DNA from: Candidatus Peribacteraceae bacterium
Lineage (GTDB): Bacteria; Patescibacteriota; Gracilibacteria; Peribacterales; Peribacteraceae
Direction: 5' to 3'
NCBI GenBank assembly: GCA_028703835.1
Contig: JAQVMB010000010.1
Location: 1 to 49,015, forward strand
Length of the DNA stretch: 49,015 bases
Shown here: positions 40,621-49,015 of the stretch, in pieces
How the letters are laid out: the number at the start of each line of letters is the position of its first letter
Numbering within the stretch: the first letter of the stretch is position 1
Position numbers and translations under genes: made by a program
Notes under the pieces: generated by a model
Told to the model about the DNA's origin: nothing
Databases searched by the model: none
The model's input: the letters and a program-made list of their open reading frames with translations, nothing else

Positions 40621-40705
40621 TCCATAGGCATGGTTGCAGTGATCATGAACAAAGAAAACAGATTGATGTAAGAATAGCGCAAAGAATACGTAGTTCTGAG
40701 TATAT

Positions 40706-40734
40706 TTGAATTTATGCTATATATCTTGTATAAT
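40706..40734 (+). promoter_or_regulatory. Promoter of the 133-aa gene
   Basis: TTGAAT (40706-40711), 17 bases, perfect TATAAT (40729-40734), then six bases and the ATG at 40741. Confidence 0.7.
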
Positions 40735-40740
40735 ATACAT

Positions 40741-41142
40741 ATGAACAAACACAACACCCACAAGCTCACGTTTCTCCATGTCGTCACCGCTCTCCTCCTC
40801 GTGAGCGGCACCAGCATGGTCACCGCATCCACCACCCTGACGCTCCAAGCGCAGGTCGTGGGAGACAAAGGCCAGCTCCTGCTCGTGCCGGGATACTTGG
40901 ACGGGACAAACAGTACCCGGACGCTCCGTCTCCACCAAGCGGCCTCCCCGCAGACATCCGCACAGAAGCAGACGGAACGAACGCTCTTCGCCGGCATGCT
41001 GCTGATCCTCACGGGCTTCCTGACCTATGCCCTCCACGTGGAAAAGCTCCAGAAGAGGGAGACGCACATTCACAATCGCCTCATCGAATGGTTCCGGGCG
41101 CATCTGGACCGGCGGCCCGGCCTCCGACACGCGAGACGCTGA
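40741..41142 (+). CDS. Hypothetical membrane protein with two helices
   Basis: A 133-residue protein. A signal-like helix (FLHVVTALLLVSGTSMVTAS) is followed by an extracytoplasmic stretch of about 60 polar residues, a second helix (LFAGMLLILTGFLTYALHV), and a basic cytoplasmic tail. No family is recognised. It has one of the best promoters in the window and a terminator 18 bases after its stop, so it forms a complete single-gene unit. Confidence 0.72.
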   Translation: MNKHNTHKLTFLHVVTALLLVSGTSMVTASTTLTLQAQVVGDKGQLLLVPGYLDGTNSTRTLRLHQAASPQTSAQKQTERTLFAGMLLILTGFLTYALHVEKLQKRETHIHNRLIEWFRAHLDRRPGLRHARR

Positions 41143-41159
41143 TCAACACTTCGCATAGA

Positions 41160-41184
41160 AAAAGCGGCCCGATGGGCCGCTTTT
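41160..41184 (+). terminator. Bidirectional Rho-independent terminator
   Basis: AAAAGCGGCCC and GGGCCGCTTTT form a perfect 11-bp stem with a GAT loop. It has T-runs on both strands and can serve the 133-aa gene and the convergent Cys-rich mini-gene. Confidence 0.82.
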
Positions 41185-41207
41185 CAATTGCATTGCAATC
41201 CCGTACA

Positions 41208-41297
41208 TCAGCAGCAACCGCCGCCTCCGCAACCGGGACCGAAACTGCAACAGCCGCCGGGGCCGAACCCGCAGCAACTACCGGGACCTGTAGACAT
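41208..41297 (-). CDS. 29-aa Cys/Gly-rich mini-protein under CIRCE control
   Basis: A 30-codon gene giving MSTGPGSCCGFGPGG then CCSFGPGC and GGGGCC. Seven of 29 residues are Cys and about half the rest are Gly. The unit (S)-C-C-x-F-G-P-G appears nearly twice, which is not expected of chance DNA. The spacing of Cys pairs would suit metal binding or disulfide/crosslinking roles; no known family is assigned. It has its own strong promoter (TAGACA, 17 bases, TGC-TATACT) overlapped by a CIRCE operator, a 25-base leader, and a terminator 24 bases after its stop. Expression on heat or protein-folding stress is inferred. Confidence 0.68.
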   Translation of the reverse strand: MSTGPGSCCGFGPGGCCSFGPGCGGGGCC

Positions 41298-41328
41298 AGG
41301 AAGGATGGGAAAATTGTAAGACAGAAAC

Positions 41329-41357
41329 AGTATAGCAACCCGGGGAGGAGGTGTCTA
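41329..41357 (-). promoter_or_regulatory. Promoter of the Cys-rich mini-gene
   Basis: TAGACA (41357-41352), 17 bases, then extended -10 TGC-TATACT (41334-41329). The CIRCE operator overlaps the -35. Confidence 0.7.
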
Positions 41358-41381
41358 GCACTCTCACTTGACGAGTGCCAA
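41355..41381. promoter_or_regulatory. CIRCE element (HrcA operator)
   Basis: CTAGCACTC, nine bases, GAGTGCCAA. This matches the CIRCE consensus TTAGCACTC-N9-GAGTGCTAA at 16 of 18 positions with the exact nine-base spacer. HrcA bound here would cover the -35 of the leftward promoter. In most bacteria CIRCE sits before groESL or dnaK operons; no such gene is adjacent. Confidence 0.85.
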
Positions 41382-41553
41382 CCTCTCCGAAATGACTTCT
41401 TCCCCCTGGAGAAAGACAGGGAGAGGGAGCTGGGAGGAGAGGGAATCCGCAGGCTACACAAAGCTGCCGGAAAACGGCAACCATTTTGGGGAAGAAATGT
41501 CATACGGCTCCGCGAGAGTAACATCATAATTGATCGCTCTATCATAAACACCC

Positions 41554-41629
41554 ATATCGGCGTAGCTTCGCCGATATTTGTGAAGCTTCACAAGAATCGA
41601 TGGATGTTCTTTATAATGCGAAGCCGCAT
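41554..41629. repeat. Palindrome cluster after pyrK
   Basis: ATATCGGCG-TAGCTT-CGCCGATAT (41554-41577, perfect 9-bp stem), GTGAAGCTTCAC (41580-41591) and ATGCG-AAGC-CGCAT (41616-41629) follow each other downstream of the leftward pyrK gene. The TAGCTT loop recalls the CGTAGCTTCG repeat near the tRNA. The rest of 41382-41553 has no visible gene. Confidence 0.6.
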
Positions 41630-42444
41630 CAGAACGCCTGCTTCTTCCCCAAATCATCACGATGGTACTTGCCGAACTCCGCGATCTTCCGCGCCGTTTC
41701 GTTCTTCACCACCGGACCCTCCACGCAGAGGCGGATGCCCAGCGGATCCACCGTGCAATTGCCGCACAGACCGTACCCGCACTTCATGTACCGCTCCAGC
41801 GAAAGCTGGCTGGGGATCTTCGCCTCCGCCGTGACCTCCGATACGGCCACCAGCATGCGCTCCGGCCCGCAGGCGAACACTTGGTTAGGCCGCTCCCCCG
41901 TCGCCAACAACTGCTTCAACACATCGACGTTGTACCCCTTGTGTCCCTGCGATCCGTCATCGGTCGCAACGTGCAGGGTGGTGTTGGGCAAGCCCTTGAA
42001 CTCATCGAGGTACAGCAAGTGGTCCTTGCTCCGCGCCCCCACGATGGCATCGATGGCGCAGCCTTGCGCGGACGCCTCCTTCGCGACGAAGTACATCGGG
42101 GAAGCGCCGTAGCCGCCGGCCACAAGCGCCAGGCGCTGCTTGGGCTCCCACTCGTAAAACGTGCCGAAGGGGCCGCGCAGCCCCACCAGATCGCCCTTCT
42201 TCATCGTGGCGAGCGTCTTCGTGGTGTCCCCCACCGCGAAGAACGTGATGCGCAGGTTCTTGCCGTCATCGTACGCCACGCTCATGGGGACCTCGTCCAC
42301 GCCCGGCACCCACAGCATGACGAACTGGCCCGGCTTCGCCCCGAGGGAACAGTCGAACGTCATGGACGTGACCATGGCGGTCTCCTTGCGGACCTTCACG
42401 ATGCGGTACGTTCGCGGTAAGCGGGATTGCAGGGAAATGGGCAT
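41629..42444 (-). CDS. pyrK: Dihydroorotate dehydrogenase electron-transfer subunit
   Basis: A 271-residue flavoprotein that passes electrons from the PyrD FMN to NAD+. It shows an FAD-binding barrel (GLRGPFGTFYEW), the NAD-binding GGYGASPM (110-117), ACGPERML, and the 2Fe-2S ligands Cys222, Cys227, Cys230 and Cys240 in KCGYGLCGNCTVDPLGIRLC. This spacing is standard for PyrK. The ATG at 42444 fits the family start; the frame is open seven codons upstream. It follows pyrD in the same direction, separated by 133 bases of repeat, together forming a class 1B NAD-linked enzyme of pyrimidine synthesis. Confidence 0.92.
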   Translation of the reverse strand: MPISLQSRLPRTYRIVKVRKETAMVTSMTFDCSLGAKPGQFVMLWVPGVDEVPMSVAYDDGKNLRITFFAVGDTTKTLATMKKGDLVGLRGPFGTFYEWEPKQRLALVAGGYGASPMYFVAKEASAQGCAIDAIVGARSKDHLLYLDEFKGLPNTTLHVATDDGSQGHKGYNVDVLKQLLATGERPNQVFACGPERMLVAVSEVTAEAKIPSQLSLERYMKCGYGLCGNCTVDPLGIRLCVEGPVVKNETARKIAEFGKYHRDDLGKKQAF

Positions 42445-42462
42445 GGGACACCGGAAGTAAAA

Positions 42463-42602
42463 CATATTTCAAACAAACAATAAACATAGCCGCACCCCTC
42501 CGAGGGTGCGGACCTCGTGACAATACAAAAAACATTTGTTGTATTTGTTTGACGGTCGCGGGCCGGGACGCCCGCGCCTATGTTCGTTGTATTGTTTTGT
42601 GC
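42463..42602. repeat. Two inverted repeat units between pyrD and pyrK
   Basis: Two units face each other. Each has a CAA-rich border containing CAATA and ending in ACATAG, then a hairpin: CCGCACCC/GGGTGCGG (42490-42511) in one and GCGGG/CCCGC (about 42558-42574) in the other. A/T-rich arms with CAATACAAA lie between. The borders match; the hairpin stems do not. The right border lies inside pyrD and encodes its last residues (KTIQRT) and stop. Confidence 0.62.
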
Positions 42603-43519
42603 ATTCCGCCTACGAGTTCGGCTACGTCAGAAATTCCTTCCTTCGCGCAAAACTCCTTGATCTCATCGCACACCTTCGAGAAGACATCGATGCCGCGCTT
42701 CCAGACGGCCGTCCCGATGCCGATGAGCGACGCGCCCGCGAGCATCAGTTCGATGGCGTCCTCGCCGCTCTGAACGCCGCCCGTTCCGATGATGGGCAGC
42801 TTGCCGCCGGTGGCAGCATAGATGTCGGCGATGCAGCGCACGGCGATGGGCTTGATGGCCGGTCCCGACATGCCGCCCACCCGGTTGCTCAGGATGGGAC
42901 GGCGGCTCCGGAGATCGATGGCCATGCCCGGGCCCACCGTGTTGATGGCCGTAAAGCCGTCCGCGCCGGCATCCGCGCACGCACGAGCGATCTCCGCGAT
43001 GGAGAGCGCCTGCGGCGAGAGCTTGATGAAGACGGGAACCTTGCCGGCGGCCTTCTTCACCGCCTTCGTGACGGCCGCGGCATCGGGCGCGCTGCACGCG
43101 AAGGGCTTGCCGAACTCATCTTCCACGTTCGGGCACGAGATGTTCACTTCCAGGAAATCCGGCTTGAGCGGCAGCACCGCCTCCGCGGTCTTGCCGTAGT
43201 TCGCCGCCGACTCCGCGATGATATTCACGATGAGCGGCACCGGCTTCTTCTTGTTGTACGCGCCGATCTCCTCCTTCGCCTTCTCCGGTCCCGCATCCGG
43301 CACCCCGACGGCATTCAGCGTCCACACGTCCGTGGAAATGACCGTGGGATTGCGGTGTCCCTTATGCTCATGCAACCAGATCGACTTGGTGGTGATGGCG
43401 CCCGCTCCCCCCTCCGCCGCCACCCGCATCCAGCTGCTCGCCGTGATCCCCAAAATCCCGGAGGCGAGAACCGTGGGGTTCTCGAAGGTCACTCCGTGGA
43501 TGGTCTGGGAAAGGTTCAC
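42578..43519 (-). CDS. pyrD: Dihydroorotate dehydrogenase, class 1B catalytic subunit
   Basis: A 313-residue FMN enzyme oxidising dihydroorotate to orotate. Lys45 in AITTKSIW binds FMN; catalytic Cys129 in NISCPNVEDE marks class 1 enzymes; INTVGPGMAIDL and GTGGVQSGEDAIELMLAGAS are the phosphate-binding C-terminal motifs. The pyrK neighbour fits class 1B. The start is GTG at 43519, selected by TACACT (43527-43532) seven bases upstream. The last six residues come from the border of the intergenic repeat. Confidence 0.93.
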   Translation of the reverse strand: MNLSQTIHGVTFENPTVLASGILGITASSWMRVAAEGGAGAITTKSIWLHEHKGHRNPTVISTDVWTLNAVGVPDAGPEKAKEEIGAYNKKKPVPLIVNIIAESAANYGKTAEAVLPLKPDFLEVNISCPNVEDEFGKPFACSAPDAAAVTKAVKKAAGKVPVFIKLSPQALSIAEIARACADAGADGFTAINTVGPGMAIDLRSRRPILSNRVGGMSGPAIKPIAVRCIADIYAATGGKLPIIGTGGVQSGEDAIELMLAGASLIGIGTAVWKRGIDVFSKVCDEIKEFCAKEGISDVAELVGGMHKTIQRT

Positions 43520-43526
43520 TGCGTGC

Positions 43527-43532
43527 AGTGTA
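43527..43532 (-). promoter_or_regulatory. -10 element of pyrD
   Basis: TACACT on the minus strand, seven bases before the GTG at 43519; predicts a leaderless mRNA with a GTG start. Confidence 0.48.
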
Positions 43533-43561
43533 GCGAAAGTGACCGAAGGAAAGACAGAGGC

Positions 43562-44083
43562 TCATTTCTGATTCTCAATCGTCTGATTGCCCTGCAGCAA
43601 TTCACGGGACTCCAGAAGAATGGTTCTGATCACTTCGGGCACATTTTCACATTTCTCCAGATTTTCGAGAAGCGCCTCGATGTGTGGCACATGCACTTGG
43701 GGCCCCTGCTCTCCAGGCTCCTTTACATTCTCCCCCTTTGTAACCTCCTCGCCCTGGGCCAGTAACGCCGCCAAAGAACCGAGTTTGTTATACACGTAAT
43801 CTCCGATCACCTTCGTCAACGCATTGAACGCCTTAGGAGTGAGAGGATAGTGGGGGATGTCTCCGATCTCCGGCAGATCGCCCCGCACGCAAGAACGGAA
43901 ATGCTCTATTTCCCCCGCCAGTTTCTCCATGGCTTCCACCATATGCACGTCTCGCACGACCTGTTCACCGGCTACCGGTTTCTCTTGCGCCAATTGTTCG
44001 GCCAAATTGCCGATGTGATCTTCAAAAGTATGGCAACGGTCAACGAGAACTCTGTTCGCTTCGGGGGTGATGAGGAACTTCAT
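43562..44083 (-). CDS. Hypothetical helical protein
   Basis: A 173-residue soluble, mostly helical protein (MKFLITPEANRVLVDRCHTF; HMVEAMEKLAGEIEHFRSCV; FNALTKVIGDYVYNKLGSLA). It has no membrane helix and no recognised motif. It lies upstream of pyrD in the same direction; the 42-base gap holds the pyrD promoter, so it is probably a separate unit. Function unknown. Confidence 0.68.
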   Translation of the reverse strand: MKFLITPEANRVLVDRCHTFEDHIGNLAEQLAQEKPVAGEQVVRDVHMVEAMEKLAGEIEHFRSCVRGDLPEIGDIPHYPLTPKAFNALTKVIGDYVYNKLGSLAALLAQGEEVTKGENVKEPGEQGPQVHVPHIEALLENLEKCENVPEVIRTILLESRELLQGNQTIENQK

Positions 44084-44153
44084 AGTATGGACATTAAATC
44101 ATAATTTATAAATAATGCAAGTATTTCCTTCATGGCTTTGTACAAAGGAAATC

Positions 44154-44816
44154 TTATGCTTTGTTCTCCCCCGCCCGCCGCAGCAACGCGATGCCGCCGT
44201 AGCTGAGCGGCGTGTAGAGCAGGCCCATGGCCACCTTGAAGAGCCACCAGGGGATCATCAGGCGGATCAGGACGTCCGTGGGGTAATAGCCGCCCAGCGC
44301 GATGGCGTACCAAATCACCGTATCAAACATCTGCCCCCACATGTTGGAGAGCAACGAACGCAGCCAGAAGAACCGGCTCCCGATCTTCCCGCGAATGAAG
44401 AAGAACGTGTACACGTCCTGATACTCCCCCACGATGAAGGCCACGAGCGACGCGAGCGTGAATCGGAACGACAGTCCGAAGATCGCCTTGTACTCATCCG
44501 GCGTCCGGAAATCGGGGGAAACGGGCAGGATGTTGGAGAGGTAATTGAAGAAGAGGAAGAGGAGGATGCTGTAGAAGCCCATCCGCACGAACGCCCGCGC
44601 ATGCGCCTTGCCGTACACTTCGCCCACCACGTCCGTCATCAGGAAGACGACGGGGAAAGCGAAGATGGCCGTGGAGAGGTGCGTCCCGAACAGGAACGGC
44701 ATGATCTTGATGCCCACGGTGTTCGACGCGAAGAGCGCCGTGAGGTAGATCGTGAAGGCGATCAGCAGCGGACGGTCAAAGGTCACGCGCGGCGCGGCGG
44801 GAGTCGGATGTTCCAT
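44154..44816 (-). CDS. yhhQ: Queuosine precursor transporter (YhhQ/VUT family)
   Basis: A 220-residue protein with about six membrane helices. The family signature is clear: ASNTVGIKI, FPVVFLMTDVVGEVYGKAHA, SNMWGQMFDTVIWYAIA. YhhQ proteins import 7-cyano- or 7-deazaguanine precursors for queuosine in tRNA wobble positions. Salvage rather than synthesis of the precursor would fit a reduced genome; no queuosine synthesis genes are in the window. It lies 21 bases downstream of pyrG and is probably cotranscribed with it. Confidence 0.9.
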   Translation of the reverse strand: MEHPTPAAPRVTFDRPLLIAFTIYLTALFASNTVGIKIMPFLFGTHLSTAIFAFPVVFLMTDVVGEVYGKAHARAFVRMGFYSILLFLFFNYLSNILPVSPDFRTPDEYKAIFGLSFRFTLASLVAFIVGEYQDVYTFFFIRGKIGSRFFWLRSLLSNMWGQMFDTVIWYAIALGGYYPTDVLIRLMIPWWLFKVAMGLLYTPLSYGGIALLRRAGENKA

Positions 44817-44837
44817 GGGAAAAAGAAAGAATAAGAC

Positions 44838-48079
<3,242 letters not shown>

Positions 48080-48102
48080 GCAATCGGGAAGAACGGCCTG
48101 CG

Positions 48103-48459
48103 TCACTCTCCACGTCCCATCGCCTCCTTCGCGGCGCTGGCGCCCTTCTTCGCCATCTTGCCCGCCTCCTTTCGGCCGCGCTTGACCATCTCCTTCACGC
48201 CTTTCTGCGCTTCCTTCAATTTGTCGGACGCGAACTTCTTCGCCTTCTTCAGGTTCTGCTGGACATCGTCGCTCTCCACAAACTGCTTCACTTCCTTCGC
48301 CACCTTCGAGCCGTCCTGCTGGAGGTGCTTGCCGAAAACCTTCGCAGCGGCCTCGGGCGTCTTGGCCTTCTTCAACTCGATGCGCAGCTTATCGTTGCTG
48401 AGGAGGTAACCGGCCAATGCGCCGCCGACGGCGCCCATGAGAACGGAGAATCGACGCAT
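48103..48459 (-). CDS. YtxH-like small membrane-anchored helical protein
   Basis: A 118-residue protein. A short glycine-rich N-terminal helix (VLMGAVGGALAGYLLS) is followed by about 95 residues of Lys/Ala/Glu-rich amphipathic helix, as in YtxH or gas-vesicle-like stress proteins. A TATAAT at 48484-48489 (minus strand) lies about 24 bases before the ATG at 48459. Its function is unknown; YtxH proteins are linked to general stress in Firmicutes. Confidence 0.72.
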   Translation of the reverse strand: MRRFSVLMGAVGGALAGYLLSNDKLRIELKKAKTPEAAAKVFGKHLQQDGSKVAKEVKQFVESDDVQQNLKKAKKFASDKLKEAQKGVKEMVKRGRKEAGKMAKKGASAAKEAMGRGE

Positions 48460-48539
48460 AAGGATCTGTGGGAATGATGGCTGATTATAGGAGCAGATTG
48501 GGGCGGGAGCAAAGAAGACTTCAAAAAAATAGGAAACGA

Positions 48540-48633
48540 GGTGTCACCCTGAGCTGAGCCTGTCCTGAGCTTGCCGAAGGATCGAAGGGCGACACCGCGT
48601 GCCATGGTTCGACGAGCTCACCATGACACGCTT
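48540..48633. repeat. Dispersed palindromic repeat pair
   Basis: Two imperfect palindromes in tandem: GGTGTC(ACCCT)...(AGGGC)GACACC (48540-48596) and CGTG-C-CATGG...CCATG-A-CACG (about 48598-48630), with CCTGTC and CGAAGGATCGAAGGGCGACA between. This sequence type is scattered through many bacterial genomes. It lies between the YtxH-like gene and uvrC. Confidence 0.65.
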
Positions 48634-48650
48634 TCCCTTTCTCATCATTA

Positions 48651-49015
48651 CTACAACCGCCTCCGCACTTCCCGCATCTGCAGCTCCGTGAGCACCTCGA
48701 GAAGCTCCGCGTCCGAAGCGGCTTTGATGCCGGAGATCGAACCGAACCGTTTCAGCAGCTTCTTGCGCGTTTCCGGACCGACGGAAGGGACGGTATCGAG
48801 CACGGACTGCTGCGACGTCTTCTTCCCTTTCGCCTCGCGGTGCCTGTTCGCGAAGCGGTGTGCTTCGTCACGGAGCCGCTGCAGGAGGAACTTCGCCTGC
48901 GCCTCGGCGGGAAGCGGCACCGGATCCTTCCGGTCATCGATGAAGATTTCTTCCTCCCGCTTCGCCAGGCCGATGACGGGGACATCGAGCTGCAATTCCT
49001 TCAAAATCTCCAACG
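48651..49015 (-). CDS. uvrC: Excinuclease UvrC, C-terminal part (partial)
   Basis: The frame runs off the right end of the window; about 121 residues remain. IGLAKREEEIF is followed by RLRDEAHRFANRHREAKGKK, which is the UvrC C-terminal nuclease half with its conserved R-D-E-A-H-R-F motif. The helix-hairpin-helix pair (DTVPSVGPETRKKLLKRFGS; KAASDAELLEVL) ends the protein. UvrC makes both cuts in nucleotide excision repair. The TTG at 49013 is an internal Leu codon, not a start. Confidence 0.9.
   Translation of the reverse strand, partial: LEILKELQLDVPVIGLAKREEEIFIDDRKDPVPLPAEAQAKFLLQRLRDEAHRFANRHREAKGKKTSQQSVLDTVPSVGPETRKKLLKRFGSISGIKAASDAELLEVLTELQMREVRRRL

Noticed and set aside
48651-49013. 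Complete 120-aa gene starting with TTG at 49013
   Set aside because: The sequence is the C-terminal part of UvrC and the frame remains open to the window edge.

Overview
The window is 49 kb of mostly GC-rich bacterial DNA with the standard genetic code; UGA serves as the stop in many clearly complete genes. Gene content and style suggest a Patescibacteria/CPR-type fermenter, perhaps a Peribacteria/Peregrinibacteria relative. The pointers are a fused ADP-forming acyl-CoA synthetase next to an [FeFe]-hydrogenase, a small membrane protein of the kind found beside such hydrogenases in CPR genomes, many lineage-specific proteins, few Shine-Dalgarno sequences and many short palindromic repeats. This placement is an inference from gene content only.

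Layout. 1-6 kb: the 3' end of comEC, a methyltransferase, an HtrA protease, and a leftward redox cluster (D-2-hydroxyacid dehydrogenase, flavodoxin, SDR, flavin reductase). 6-16 kb: a 1330-aa membrane protein of unknown function, then the energy block of ADP-forming acetyl-CoA synthetase, ECF-S-like membrane protein, HydB and HydA. It would make ATP and acetate from acetyl-CoA and vent electrons as H2. 16-26 kb: a GH15 glucosidase divergent from a membrane-anchored trehalose-6-phosphate synthase, an MFS carrier, an RlmI-type rRNA methylase, a RelA-like (p)ppGpp synthetase and a YibE/F protein. 26.7-35.6 kb: an accessory region with a frameshifted Fic gene, a secreted LamG/RTX protein, a RhuM fragment cut at a direct repeat, an AT-rich Type IIG restriction-modification gene and two intact Fic genes. 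35.7-41.3 kb: TspO, small unknown genes, a zincin, a dense cluster of structured repeats, a GIY-YIG protein, tRNA-Glu(UUC), a decayed rlmH remnant and a 29-codon Cys/Gly-rich mini-gene behind a CIRCE operator. 41.6-49 kb: pyrK and pyrD, a queuosine-precursor transporter, pyrG, a PpnN-like nucleosidase and the 3' part of uvrC.

Three themes cut across the window. (1) About thirteen genes have a -10 hexamer whose last base lies six or seven bases before the start codon, which predicts leaderless mRNAs. (2) Modular repeats recur in intergenic space; their hairpin stems differ completely in sequence while flanks are conserved, and some supply the last codons and stop of the neighbouring gene. (3) Stress and nucleotide control recur: RelA, PpnN, HtrA, a CIRCE-controlled mini-gene, and trehalose synthesis tied to a membrane sensor.
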